NCBI GenBank assembly: GCA_964516635.1
Contig: CAZEZY010000039.1
Span: 1-17,697, forward strand
Origin: CAZEZY01 sp964516635
GTDB lineage: Bacteria > Pseudomonadota > Gammaproteobacteria > Burkholderiales > Burkholderiaceae_C
Length of the DNA stretch: 17,697 nucleotides
Reading direction: 5' to 3'
Each line of letters begins with the position of its first letter. The first letter of the stretch is position 1. A model generated the notes under the pieces. The model was given only the letters and a program-made list of their open reading frames with translations, did not search any database and was not told the DNA's origin. Below are positions 7,448-15,513 of this stretch, in pieces. Position numbers and translations under genes: made by a program.

Positions 7448-7904
7448 GCTCACCCCATGCTTCCCGGTATGTGATCTTGCGCAAAAGCTGGCAAAAGAGC
7501 CGGCGTTCTTCTTCCTGGAGGGGCTCCAGCAGCCGGGACTGCGAGCGGCCGACAGGTTCGATCAGGCTGGCCACCGTCTGACGACCGGTGTCGGTGATGG
7601 TCAGTCGCCAGCGGCGCCTGTCGGCTTCGTCCCGGCGTCGAACAATCCAGCCTTTTTTCTCAAGCCGGCCAATCACCGAACCGGACGTGGCCGGATCCAG
7701 TGCGACGGCCTGAGCCAGCCTGACCTGATCCATACCCGGTTGATCGATCAGGGCATTGAGAATGGCAAACTGCACCTGAGTGATGTCGGCATCGGCCGCG
7801 GCTTCCATGAACAGCGCCACGGACACCTGATGGGCACGACGGATCAGGTGCCCGGGGGCATTGGAAAAGTCAAAATGACGGGGTCGGGGTATGACTGAGG
7901 GCAT
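7434..7904 (-). CDS. MarR-family transcriptional regulator
   Basis: 156-aa winged-helix regulator. In order: an N-terminal dimerisation helix (HLIRRAHQVSVALFMEAAA), ITQVQFAILNALIDQPGM, recognition-helix region DPATSGSVIGRLEKKGWI (70-87), a wing RRRWRLTITDTG (97-107), and a C-terminal dimerisation helix. MarR proteins usually sense phenolic or other small ligands; the inducer here is unknown. ATG 7904 gives the usual family length, and the longer open frame to 8090 runs through the divergent control region. No strong Shine-Dalgarno is visible. It is divergent from the TRAP binding-protein gene, so control of that gene and of its own transcript (with pgeF) is likely but inferred. Confidence 0.9.
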   Translation of the reverse strand: MPSVIPRPRHFDFSNAPGHLIRRAHQVSVALFMEAAADADITQVQFAILNALIDQPGMDQVRLAQAVALDPATSGSVIGRLEKKGWIVRRRDEADRRRWRLTITDTGRQTVASLIEPVGRSQSRLLEPLQEEERRLFCQLLRKITYREAWGEHDRV

Positions 7905-7981
7905 GGAGGACGTTGGCGGGGGCCGGTGGCTGCATACAGGTCGGGAAACCACCGAGGCAGACAGGTTGCTCGATGCACATA

Positions 7982-8010
7982 TTGACACAAAATCTGCCGT
8001 ACAGTATCGG
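7982..8010 (+). promoter_or_regulatory. Candidate sigma70 promoter for the TRAP binding-protein gene
   Basis: A perfect TTGACA (7982-7987) is followed after 17 bp by TATCGG (8005-8010), a weak -10. ATATTG (7979-7984) and CAGTAT (8002-8007) form loose inverted half-sites (5 of 6 pairs) around this region and might be part of a MarR operator, although their spacing is wider than usual. The lack of a good -10 makes this a moderate call. Confidence 0.4.
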
Positions 8011-8044
8011 GAACCGCAGAGCGGATTGCGGCTCGTATCCCATG

Positions 8045-8063
8045 CACCCCGACTGTCGGGGTG
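8045..8063 (+). promoter_or_regulatory. Perfect 8-bp hairpin in the leader of the TRAP binding-protein gene
   Basis: CACCCCGA (8045-8052) and TCGGGGTG (8056-8063) pair perfectly around the loop CTG, 25 bp before the start codon and upstream of the AGAGGAG ribosome-binding site at about 8074-8080. No T-run follows, so it is not a terminator. It may stabilise the mRNA 5' end or serve as a regulatory structure. A weaker stem, CCGCA (8014-8018) with TGCGG (8027-8031), lies just upstream. Confidence 0.5.
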
Positions 8064-8088
8064 GTGACGTCGTAGAGGAGATCCATTC

Positions 8089-9132
8089 ATGATTCAACGA
8101 AGAACCCTGCTCAAGTCCGGCGCTGCCGTGGCGTTGGGCGCCCCGGCGCTGATCGGCTTTGCCCAGCAGAGCGTCACGCTCAAGTTCCATACCTTCATGT
8201 CGCCCACCTCCAACGTGTGGCTGAACATGCACCGGGCGTGGATGGAAAAGGTCGAGAAGGATTCGGGTGGCCGCATCAAGTTCGAAGCCTATCCCGCCAT
8301 GCAGTTGGGCGGATCACCTGTACAGCTTTACGATCAGGCCAAGGACGGCGTGGTCGATGTGGTGTGGACACTCCCGGGCAACACCCCGGGGCGCTTCCCG
8401 CGGACGGAAGTGTTTGAACTGCCTTTCATGATGACCAATGCAGAAGCCACCTCCAAGGCATTCTGGGAATACATCCAGACCAAGGCGGCTGACGAATACC
8501 GTGACATCAAACCCGTGGCCTTCCAGGTTCACGGGCCGGGCATGTTCCATATCAAGAACCGCGCCATCAATTCCCCTGAAGACCTGCGCGGACTCAAGAT
8601 GCGGGGCCCCACCCGCCAGATCACGAAAATGCTGGGGTACCTGGGTGCCACCCCGGTCGGCATGCCCTTGCCACAGATTCCCGACTCTCTCTCGAAAGGG
8701 GTGATCGATGGCGCCGTGATCCCCTGGGAGGTGGTGCCTTCGATCCGCGTGCATGAACTGACCCAGTTCCACAGCGAGATCGACCCCAAGGGCGGCGCGC
8801 TGTACACGACCACCTTTGTGATGGGCATGAATCAGCGCAAGTACGACTCGCTTCCTCCCGACCTCAAGAAGGTGATCGACGACAACTCCGGCATCAACAC
8901 CTCGGCTTTCCTGGGTCGCACCCAGCAGGCTGGCGATGCGCCGGCTCGTCAGATGGCAGTCGATCGGGGCAACCGGATCAACACCATCGGTCAGGCCGAA
9001 GCGCAGGAGTTCCGGCGTCGTGCGCGTCAGGTCGAAGTCGAATGGGTTCAGGACATGGACCGTCGCGGCTTCAATGGCCGCGACCTGCTGGACACTGCGC
9101 GCAAGCTGATCGAGAAGCACACCAAAGCCTGA
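8089..9132 (+). CDS. TRAP transporter solute-binding protein, DctP family (orphan)
   Basis: Periplasmic binding protein of 347 aa that would capture a carboxylate or related organic acid for a TRAP-type symporter. The N-terminus has a Tat-like signal: RRTLLK (residues 4-9), a hydrophobic stretch to about residue 24, and FAQQ as a likely cleavage zone. Family features: LKFHTF at the mature start, EKDSGGRIKFEAYPAMQLGG, and DLRGLKMRGPTRQI with Arg172 in the position that usually salt-bridges the substrate carboxylate. AGAGGAG precedes the ATG by about 8 nt. A terminator follows and no dctQ/dctM membrane genes are adjacent, so its permease must be encoded elsewhere. Control by the divergent MarR regulator is plausible. 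The ligand is unknown. Confidence 0.93.
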   Translation: MIQRRTLLKSGAAVALGAPALIGFAQQSVTLKFHTFMSPTSNVWLNMHRAWMEKVEKDSGGRIKFEAYPAMQLGGSPVQLYDQAKDGVVDVVWTLPGNTPGRFPRTEVFELPFMMTNAEATSKAFWEYIQTKAADEYRDIKPVAFQVHGPGMFHIKNRAINSPEDLRGLKMRGPTRQITKMLGYLGATPVGMPLPQIPDSLSKGVIDGAVIPWEVVPSIRVHELTQFHSEIDPKGGALYTTTFVMGMNQRKYDSLPPDLKKVIDDNSGINTSAFLGRTQQAGDAPARQMAVDRGNRINTIGQAEAQEFRRRARQVEVEWVQDMDRRGFNGRDLLDTARKLIEKHTKA

Positions 9133-9156
9133 TCGGCGGTTGTCATCGATCTGCTG

Positions 9157-9191
9157 GCCGGCCTCAGTGAGGCCGGCTTTCTGCTTTCTGG
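9157..9191 (+). terminator. Rho-independent terminator after the TRAP binding-protein gene
   Basis: GCCGGCCTCA (9157-9166) and TGAGGCCGGC (9168-9177) are exact reverse complements and form a very GC-rich stem with a tiny loop, followed by TTTCTGCTTTCT. It starts 25 bp after the stop codon. It shows that the binding-protein gene is a monocistronic unit. Confidence 0.88.
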
Positions 9192-9244
9192 GGGTACTCT
9201 CAACCACCCAATGGCTGCGGTGATCAACAAACTACACTGTCTGC

Positions 9245-9799
9245 ATGTTCCGCTCCCAAATCAAGCATTGCAGAGCCTGTGGCACCGCCGTCGCCCACCG
9301 CTTGCCGGACGACGGCGACACCCGGATGAGGGCGATCTGCCCGAGCTGCCACACGGTTCATTACGAAAACCCCTTGAATGTGGTCGGCACCATTCCGGTG
9401 TGGGGGCCGGGTGGTGAACAGGTGCTGCTGTGCAAGCGCAACATCGAGCCTCGCTATGGCAAATGGACCCTGCCGGCCGGCTTCATGGAGCTCGGCGAAA
9501 GCACGGCCGAAGGGGCGGTTCGCGAAACGCATGAAGAAGCCGGCGCCCAGATCGAGCTGCAAGGGCTGTTCACCCTGCTGAACGTGGTGAGGGTGGGTCA
9601 GGTGCACATGTACTATCGCGCCCGCCTGCTGAGCGATCGTTTCGACCCGGGGCACGAAACCCAGGAGGCCCGGCTGTTTCACGAATCGGAAATCCCCTGG
9701 GACGAACTGGCCTTCCGGACAGTGAAGGAAACGCTGGAGCTGTATTTTGCGGACCGCCGGACGGGCATTTTCCCGGTCCACTCGGGTGACATTCAGTGA
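9245..9799 (+). CDS. Nudix hydrolase with N-terminal zinc ribbon
   Basis: 184-aa nucleoside-diphosphate-linked pyrophosphohydrolase. A four-cysteine zinc ribbon (Cys9, Cys12, Cys32, Cys35: CRAC and CPSC) precedes the Nudix fold. The Nudix box (residues 79-101) fits the GX5EX7REUXEEXGU pattern: GFMELGE, then REthEEAGA, with Glu94, Glu97 and Glu98 as metal ligands. Zinc-ribbon Nudix enzymes of this size act on ADP-ribose, NADH or FAD-like dinucleotides; the true substrate cannot be read here. It lies between the upstream terminator and the convergent zipA, 21 bp away. No clear ribosome-binding site precedes ATG 9245, but the zinc ribbon starts 8 residues in, so the start cannot be much later. 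Confidence 0.92.
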   Translation: MFRSQIKHCRACGTAVAHRLPDDGDTRMRAICPSCHTVHYENPLNVVGTIPVWGPGGEQVLLCKRNIEPRYGKWTLPAGFMELGESTAEGAVRETHEEAGAQIELQGLFTLLNVVRVGQVHMYYRARLLSDRFDPGHETQEARLFHESEIPWDELAFRTVKETLELYFADRRTGIFPVHSGDIQ

Positions 9800-9820
9800 A
9801 CGCCCACCAGACGCCCAAAG

Positions 9821-10873
9821 TCAGCTGAACAGCCGGCGGGTCAGCGCGGCGCCCGCTGGCAGCGCCCTGGCTTCCAGCGCATCGTAAAGCCCCTCCAGAT
9901 CGGCACCGATCTGGTCCAGGGCATCAGGCAGCAAGGGCCGACCGCCATCGTCCGTGATCTGGCCTTCCATGGCCCTGGCGAGATGGGAGGCGGCCTCACG
10001 CATGCGTACAAAGGGGCGCTCCGCCCGTGCCACATGCGGCACGTCCAGCGTGATCGAAAAAGACCTCAGAGCGGCCTGATCCGGGTCATCCGACAAGGCG
10101 GCCTGGGTTTCGAATTGCAGGACCAGCACGGGGGCACCGGCCGGCTGTGAGGCCGGCAACACCATCCGGCCCGGGAGCGAGCCCGCCACAAAACCCTGCA
10201 GCGCGGCGTGCTGGGTCAGATAGCCCGGACTCCATGCGGCACGGGTGGCCCGAATGGTGAAAGACAGCTGGGCATCGTGATCAACGGCAAACTGGTCGAG
10301 TTCGCGTGCACGGGCCACCTCACTCATCATGTCCGGGAAATCGGCTGACAGCTGAAGGGCGTCGGCAAAAGCCTGCAACTTCACGACGAACTCAGAGAAC
10401 TCGATCTCGTTGAGTGCCCCGGTGCGGTTGGCGAGTTGAATGCCAGCCCGGATCTGGGGATAGCGTTGCCCGGCACGAGGGAATTCCCAGGCCTGCGTGT
10501 CCGGGTTCAGTCCTTCGACAAAAAAGGGTTTGCTCCCAATGCGGCGGGTGCCAGGAAGTGCCGCCAGCACGGCGTCTCCCGAGACGATCGGGTCGGCGGA
10601 CAGGGGCACGATCACGTCCAGTTCGGCACTGAGCCAGCCCGTCGACTGACCGCTCCCTGCACCTTCCGAAGGGGTGGGTGCCGCGTCCAGTACGGGCTCC
10701 ACGCGATCCGTGGCAAGGCCGGCCGCACCCTCATCCTCAGCAGAGGGGTCAGAAGCAGGCGGACTGGCGCGCCGAGGTTCAAACCGGGATGCCAACCAGC
10801 GGTTGTAAGCGACGACGGCCACCACGATGGCCAGGCCCAGAAGCACCAGACCGAGTTGCAACGGCGACATCAT
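9821..10873 (-). CDS. zipA: Cell division protein ZipA-like (FtsZ-binding C-terminal domain)
   Basis: 350-aa membrane-anchored division protein. One N-terminal transmembrane helix (residues 5-27, LQLGLVLLGLAIVVAVVAY) is followed by a Pro/Ala/Ser/Glu-rich linker to about residue 80 and then the ZipA C-terminal domain, which binds FtsZ and tethers the ring to the membrane. The betaproteobacterial form is seen in GSKPFFVEGLN, QLANRTGALNEIEFSEFV and FPDMMSEVARARELDQFA. It begins MMSP, and its first ATG shares ATGA with the smc stop (4-bp overlap), so it is translationally coupled to smc. In many relatives ligA follows; here a convergent Nudix gene follows instead. Sequence similarity to E. coli ZipA is weak, so the name rests on architecture and the smc context. 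Confidence 0.88.
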   Translation of the reverse strand: MMSPLQLGLVLLGLAIVVAVVAYNRWLASRFEPRRASPPASDPSAEDEGAAGLATDRVEPVLDAAPTPSEGAGSGQSTGWLSAELDVIVPLSADPIVSGDAVLAALPGTRRIGSKPFFVEGLNPDTQAWEFPRAGQRYPQIRAGIQLANRTGALNEIEFSEFVVKLQAFADALQLSADFPDMMSEVARARELDQFAVDHDAQLSFTIRATRAAWSPGYLTQHAALQGFVAGSLPGRMVLPASQPAGAPVLVLQFETQAALSDDPDQAALRSFSITLDVPHVARAERPFVRMREAASHLARAMEGQITDDGGRPLLPDALDQIGADLEGLYDALEARALPAGAALTRRLFS

Positions 10874-13800
10874 GAGGCAGACTCCAACATCCCGTGGGCG
10901 GTTTCCATGTCGACGGCCACGATCCGCGATACACCCTGTTCCTGCATGGTGACTCCGATGAGTTGCTGCGCCATTTCCATGGCAATCTTGTTGTGACTGA
11001 TGAAAAGGAACTGGGTTTCCGTGCTCATGCGTGACACCAGCCGAGCGTAACGCTCGGTGTTGGCATCGTCCAGGGGGGCATCCACCTCGTCGAGCAGGCA
11101 GAAAGGGGCCGGATTGAGCTGAAAAATGGCAAAGACCAGGGCAATCGCCGTCAGGGCTTTCTCGCCGCCCGACAGCAGGTGGATGGTCTGGTTTTTCTTG
11201 CCGGGTGGCTGGGCCATGACCTGCACGCCTGCATCCAGAATTTCCTCACCGGTCATCACGAGCCGCGCCTGCCCCCCGCCAAACAGGTCGGGGAACATCC
11301 TGCCGAAATGGAGGTTCACGGTTTCAAAGGTGCTGCCCAACAGATCCCGGGTTTCGGCATCGATCTTGCGAATGGCGTCTTCCAGGGTCTGGATGGCTTC
11401 GTTGAGATCGGCAGACTGGGCGTCGAGAAACTGCTTGCGTTCCCGGGCGGTGCCCAGTTCCTCGAGCGCGGCCAGGTTCACAGCGCCCAATGCCGTGATG
11501 TCACGCTGGCAACGGTCGATTTCTCCCTGCAAACCGTACAGCTTCACCCCTTCGGTTTCAATGCCCTGCGCCAGGCCTTCGAGGTCGGCACCCGCCTCTG
11601 CCAGCCACTGCTCGTACTGGTCCAGGCCCATCTGGGCCGCCTGTTCCTTGAGCTGGCATTCGGTGATGCGCGCGCGCAGCGGCTCCATCGCCCTCTCGAG
11701 TTGAAGGCGGCGCTCGTCACTGGCACGCAGCTGGGCCGTGAGGTCGTCGTACCGGCTGCGCTGTTCGGCCAGCGCCTGTTCTCGCTGCCATCTGGCATCC
11801 AGTGCTTGCTGCAGCCCACCCTGAGCCGCAGCGTCGGACAGACGCTCCAGTTCGGCATGCGCCCGCTGCTGCTCTTCGGCGAGCGTCACGGCCTGCTGAC
11901 GCGCGGTTTCGATGGCCCGCTGCCATTCTCCTCGACGCGCATCGAGACTGCGAAGGGAAAAAGCGGCTTCCTGGGCCTGCCGTTCCAGCGCACGCGACTG
12001 CTCTCTGGCCTGGGCCCATCGACGCTCGGCTTCGATCACGGCATCCTCAAGCTGGGCGTGGGCCTCCTGCCCATCAGCGAGCTGCATGTCGAGCGTCTCG
12101 AAACGGGCCTCGGCAACCACCCGGCGCTCCTGAAGGGCTTCCAGCCGCTCATCCACCTCGGCCAGATCGGTTGCGAGTTGCTCGCTGCGGAGCCGAGCCT
12201 GTTCGGTCAGCTGGGTCAGCCGAAGCACCTCCACCTGCAAGGAGTGAACCCGGGTCTGCTGCTCGCTGACCTCACGGCGGGCCGACTGAAGTTGCTGCGC
12301 CGTATCGGCATAGGCCGACTCGCTGCGGTGAAGGGCTTGCCGGGACTCGTCGGCGATCAGCGTCTGGGCACGCCACTGCTTGTCGAGGTTTTCGATTTCC
12401 TGGGCCCGGGCGAGCAACCCGGCCTGCTCGCTGTCGGGCGCATGAAAACCCACGTGGTGACGACTGACCGCATGTCCGTCCGGTGTGTAAAGCGCGATAC
12501 CAGGTGTCAGTTGCTCGCGCACCTGCAAGCCCTGGGCCAGATTGTCCACTGCAAAGCAACCCTCCAGCCACTCACACAACAACCACTCCAGCGACGCATC
12601 GTGGAAACGCAAACGATTGACAAGTGGCTCCAGAGGGATCGGTACAGTGAGCGTCCGGGCCGTGGCGCCTGTCACAGGCGGACTGAAAAAGACGAGCCGG
12701 GCGGGAGGCGAATCGGCGGCAAAGGCCTTCACCTGATCCAGGCGCGAGACTTCCAGCGCTCCCATGCGCTCCCTCAGCGCAGCTTCGATGGCGCTCTCCC
12801 AGCCAGGCTCCACCTGAAGCCGGCTCCAGAGGGCAGCCAGCCCCTCAAGGCCATGCCGGGTGAGCCATGGGTGAAGCTGGCCATCGGTCCGCAGTTTGTC
12901 CTGCAAGGCCCTGAGCGCCTCCAGCCTTGCAGCCAGTTCGGTCTGAACCCGGATGTCCTGGTTCACGACCGACTGCGCCTGTCGGCGGGCCTCCTCGAGT
13001 TGGGGGAGTGCCTCCTGAAGATCCCGAAGACGTTCGTCAGCCGTGCGCTGAAACTGCTCGACCGATTCGAGCTGTTCCCTGACCTGTGCCAGCCGGGCTT
13101 CATCGGGCACCGACATGGCACGGCGATCGGACACCAGCCTTTCGCGGCGCTGCTCCAGCTGGCGCGACTGTTCGTCGATGCTGCGCTGCTCGGCCGCCAG
13201 CACCTGAATGGCCTGCTGTACCTGCTGCACCGAAGCGCGCTGAGCAGCAGCGCGCCCCTGTGCCAGCCGCCAGGTTTCTTCGAGCGCCGGCAGATGCCGG
13301 GCCTGCTCCTCGACCTGGGCCGTAAGGATCTCGGCCTGCTCCAGGGCGGATTCGTTCTGCTCCGCGAGCATTTCGAGTTCGATCTCGGCGGTTTCCTGGC
13401 GCTGTGCCCACTGTTGCACCTGCTCCTGGAGCTGCTGGATTCGCTGCTGGACTCGCTGCCGACCCTCGACCACATAGCGGATCTCGGCTTCGAGCCTCGC
13501 CACTTCGGCGCCAGCCTCGTAAAGCCGGCCCTGCGCCTGATTGAGTTGATCCCCGGCTTCGTAATGGGCTTGTCGAACGGCTTCCAGATCGGCTTCCACC
13601 CGCCGAATATCGGCCATTCGGCTTTCGAGCGCGTTGACGGCCTCCCGCCCCTCGCTCTGGACGCGCAAGAGTTCTGCCTCGGCATCACGCCGCTTCAGAA
13701 ACCACAGTTGCTGCTGACGCAGGGACATCTGGGCCTGCAGATCGTGATAGCGACGAGCCACCTCAGCCTGCTTTTCCAGCTTGTCGAGGTTGGCATTGAG

Positions 13801-14400
13801 CTCCCTGAGAATGTCTTCGACCCGCGTGAGGTTCTCACGGGTGTCGCCAAGCCGATTGGCCGTTTCTCGACGACGCTCCTTGTACCGGGATACGCCCGCC
13901 GCTTCTTCCAGAAACAGGCGCAGTTCCTCGGGACGGGACTCGATGATCCGGCTGATCGTGCCCTGACCAATGATGGCGTAAGCCCGTGGGCCCAGTCCGG
14001 TGCCGAGAAAGACATCTTGCACGTCGCGTCGGCGAACCGGCTGGCTGTTGATGTAGTAGCTGCTGTTGCCGTCCCGGGTGAGCACACGCCTGACCGCGAT
14101 CTCGGCGTACTGGCCCCACTGCCCCCCGGCACGGTGATGGGCATTGTCAAAAACCAGCTCCACACTGGCTCGGCCAGCGGGCTTGCGCTGGGTGGTGCCA
14201 TTGAAGATCACGTCCTGCATGGATTCGCCACGCAGTTCGCTGGCCTTGCTTTCACCCAGCACCCATCGAACGGCATCCATGATGTTGGATTTTCCACAGC
14301 CATTGGGCCCGACAACCCCAACCAGCTGCCCGGGCAGGTGGAAGGTGGTGGGTTCGGCAAAGGATTTGAAACCCGAGAGTTTGATGGTGTGAAGTCGCAC
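10870..14400 (-). CDS. smc: Chromosome segregation ATPase SMC
   Basis: 1176-aa structural-maintenance-of-chromosomes protein that compacts and separates sister chromosomes as a dimer, normally with ScpA and ScpB (not in this window). N-terminal head: LSGFKSFAEPTTF and Walker A GPNGCGKS (31-38). Two long Gln/Glu/Arg/Ala-rich coiled coils flank a hinge at about residues 500-660 (including VFFSPP, TPDGHAVSRHHVGF). C-terminal head: signature LSGGEKALTAIA (1076-1087), Walker B CLLDEVDAPLDD with Asp1104 and Glu1105, and the switch histidine in FISHNK. The start is taken as GTG 14400 (VRLHTIKLSGFKSF), which matches family N-termini; the frame extends to 14508 but those 36 residues have no family similarity. 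Divergent from the M23 gene, overlapping zipA at its 3' end. Confidence 0.97.
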   Translation of the reverse strand: MRLHTIKLSGFKSFAEPTTFHLPGQLVGVVGPNGCGKSNIMDAVRWVLGESKASELRGESMQDVIFNGTTQRKPAGRASVELVFDNAHHRAGGQWGQYAEIAVRRVLTRDGNSSYYINSQPVRRRDVQDVFLGTGLGPRAYAIIGQGTISRIIESRPEELRLFLEEAAGVSRYKERRRETANRLGDTRENLTRVEDILRELNANLDKLEKQAEVARRYHDLQAQMSLRQQQLWFLKRRDAEAELLRVQSEGREAVNALESRMADIRRVEADLEAVRQAHYEAGDQLNQAQGRLYEAGAEVARLEAEIRYVVEGRQRVQQRIQQLQEQVQQWAQRQETAEIELEMLAEQNESALEQAEILTAQVEEQARHLPALEETWRLAQGRAAAQRASVQQVQQAIQVLAAEQRSIDEQSRQLEQRRERLVSDRRAMSVPDEARLAQVREQLESVEQFQRTADERLRDLQEALPQLEEARRQAQSVVNQDIRVQTELAARLEALRALQDKLRTDGQLHPWLTRHGLEGLAALWSRLQVEPGWESAIEAALRERMGALEVSRLDQVKAFAADSPPARLVFFSPPVTGATARTLTVPIPLEPLVNRLRFHDASLEWLLCEWLEGCFAVDNLAQGLQVREQLTPGIALYTPDGHAVSRHHVGFHAPDSEQAGLLARAQEIENLDKQWRAQTLIADESRQALHRSESAYADTAQQLQSARREVSEQQTRVHSLQVEVLRLTQLTEQARLRSEQLATDLAEVDERLEALQERRVVAEARFETLDMQLADGQEAHAQLEDAVIEAERRWAQAREQSRALERQAQEAAFSLRSLDARRGEWQRAIETARQQAVTLAEEQQRAHAELERLSDAAAQGGLQQALDARWQREQALAEQRSRYDDLTAQLRASDERRLQLERAMEPLRARITECQLKEQAAQMGLDQYEQWLAEAGADLEGLAQGIETEGVKLYGLQGEIDRCQRDITALGAVNLAALEELGTARERKQFLDAQSADLNEAIQTLEDAIRKIDAETRDLLGSTFETVNLHFGRMFPDLFGGGQARLVMTGEEILDAGVQVMAQPPGKKNQTIHLLSGGEKALTAIALVFAIFQLNPAPFCLLDEVDAPLDDANTERYARLVSRMSTETQFLFISHNKIAMEMAQQLIGVTMQEQGVSRIVAVDMETAHGMLESAS

Positions 14401-14416
14401 GGTGGAGGCTCTTTTC

Positions 14417-14530
14417 CTCGAGTTTATTCGGTTGGCCCAGACACAGGCATCCGCGCAGAACGTTCCCCACGAAGGGGGGATTTTCCCATCTTGTGTGTTG
14501 AAACCCACTATGCTTTAATTCTCGAGTTTA
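14417..14530. repeat. Direct repeat of CTCGAGTTTA in the smc/M23 divergent spacer
   Basis: The 10-mer CTCGAGTTTA occurs exactly at 14417-14426 and again at 14521-14530, in the same orientation and 104 bp apart, at the two ends of a 155-bp intergenic region. One copy lies 17 bp before the smc GTG, the other near the predicted transcription start of the M23 gene. Each includes the palindrome CTCGAG. This may be a paired protein-binding site; the function is unknown. Confidence 0.5.
14491..14519 (+). promoter_or_regulatory. Candidate promoter of the M23-bactofilin genes
   Basis: TTGTGT (14491-14496), a 17-bp spacer and TTTAAT (14514-14519) resemble a sigma70 promoter, predicting a start near 14526, about 30 nt before the ATG at 14556. 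The downstream copy of the CTCGAGTTTA repeat overlaps this predicted start. TATGCT at 14509-14514 is an alternative -10 but has no good -35 at the right distance. Confidence 0.4.
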
Positions 14531-14555
14531 GTGAATCCGATATTCGAAAAATGAT

Positions 14556-15512
14556 ATGCAACTGATCTGGTTATCAGGTCCCACCGCCCGAGTGGTTACC
14601 CTTTCCATCACGCGCCGGACCATCCTTTTGAGTCTGGGGTTTCTGGTCGCCTTGTTGCTGACCCTGGGCGCATCGATCCAGTTTTTCGGATTTCGTGTGG
14701 CGATCGAACTCCGGCCCGAACTTGCCCGGACCCTTGGTGCCGTGACCACCGCAAGTGAACAGGAGCGGATCGAGCAGCATTACCAGACACAACTCGCCAC
14801 GCTGGAGCAGCAGATCAACGGACTCACACAGAAAATCGTTACCCTGGAAAAAACCAAACAGAAAATCGTCGAACTCATTCCGGCCAGACCGGCTCGCCCT
14901 GGCACAGGCGGTCAAGGCGGGCCCGTCCGATTTCTTGAAGAATTCGACTGGTTTGCCCCGTCTGCCACCGAGAAGCTGAATCAACTCAGCCTGATCTCTA
15001 CCCAACTCGATCAGCAGGTCAGTCTGCTGTCTGAAGCCTGGACACAGGAAAGTCTCTGGCTCAAACACCTGCCCATCCAGACGCCGGTGCTCGCCGAACA
15101 CCATGTCTCCAGCGGATTCGGCTTGCGGCGCGACCCCTTTCACGGAGCACTCACTCGCCATGAAGGCATTGACTACGTGGCCCCGACAGGAACGCCGGTG
15201 GTGTCTACTGCACCAGGTCGGGTGATCCAGGCCGGTTACCGGGGTCCTTATGGCTACATGGTCGACATTGAACACGAGTGGGGTTTCAGTACCCGCTACG
15301 CCCACCTGCGCCAGATTCTCGTCAGAGAGGGTGACTTGGTGGAAACGAATGAGCCTGTGGGCTTGCTGGGCAACTCCGGTCGGTCGACCGGTCCCCATCT
15401 GCATTACGAAGTCCGTTTCCGTGACCGCCCGATCCCCCCTGATGCAGACCATGTGATCCGTGTGGCTCGTCAGCAGCGGGTGTTTACCGACCATCTGGAA
15501 GCGAGGTTCTGA
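14556..15512 (+). CDS. Membrane-anchored M23 (LytM-type) peptidoglycan endopeptidase
   Basis: 318-aa protein predicted to cut peptide crosslinks in peptidoglycan from the periplasmic side. A short cytoplasmic segment is followed by one transmembrane helix (about 22-45), a coiled coil (about 66-108), a Pro/Gly-rich break (109-123), a second helical stretch (138-170) and the M23 domain (about 182-290). The metal-site and catalytic residues are all present: His202 and Asp206 (RHEGID), His250 (RYAHL), and His281 and His283 (GPHLHYEV), so an active enzyme is expected rather than a degenerate EnvC/NlpD-like activator. ATG 14556 lacks a Shine-Dalgarno. The stop is 1 bp from the bactofilin start, so the two are co-translated, as in known bactofilin/M23 wall-shaping pairs. 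Confidence 0.93.
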   Translation: MQLIWLSGPTARVVTLSITRRTILLSLGFLVALLLTLGASIQFFGFRVAIELRPELARTLGAVTTASEQERIEQHYQTQLATLEQQINGLTQKIVTLEKTKQKIVELIPARPARPGTGGQGGPVRFLEEFDWFAPSATEKLNQLSLISTQLDQQVSLLSEAWTQESLWLKHLPIQTPVLAEHHVSSGFGLRRDPFHGALTRHEGIDYVAPTGTPVVSTAPGRVIQAGYRGPYGYMVDIEHEWGFSTRYAHLRQILVREGDLVETNEPVGLLGNSGRSTGPHLHYEVRFRDRPIPPDADHVIRVARQQRVFTDHLEARF

Positions 15513-15513
15513 G

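Noticed and set aside
14464..14480. TCCCC/GGGGA hairpin in the smc leader as an attenuator
   Set aside because: A 5-bp stem with a 7-nt loop and no terminator tract is within chance expectation for this base composition.
14401..14508. Upstream start for smc at 14508
   Set aside because: The added 36 residues are unlike SMC N-termini and would cover most of the divergent promoter region; GTG 14400 matches the family.
11179..14565. An open frame of 1128 codons on the plus strand, antisense to smc
   Set aside because: It mirrors smc codon by codon. In a GC-rich genome, strong third-position bias keeps antisense frames open. Its translation shows no domain, and smc itself is unmistakable.
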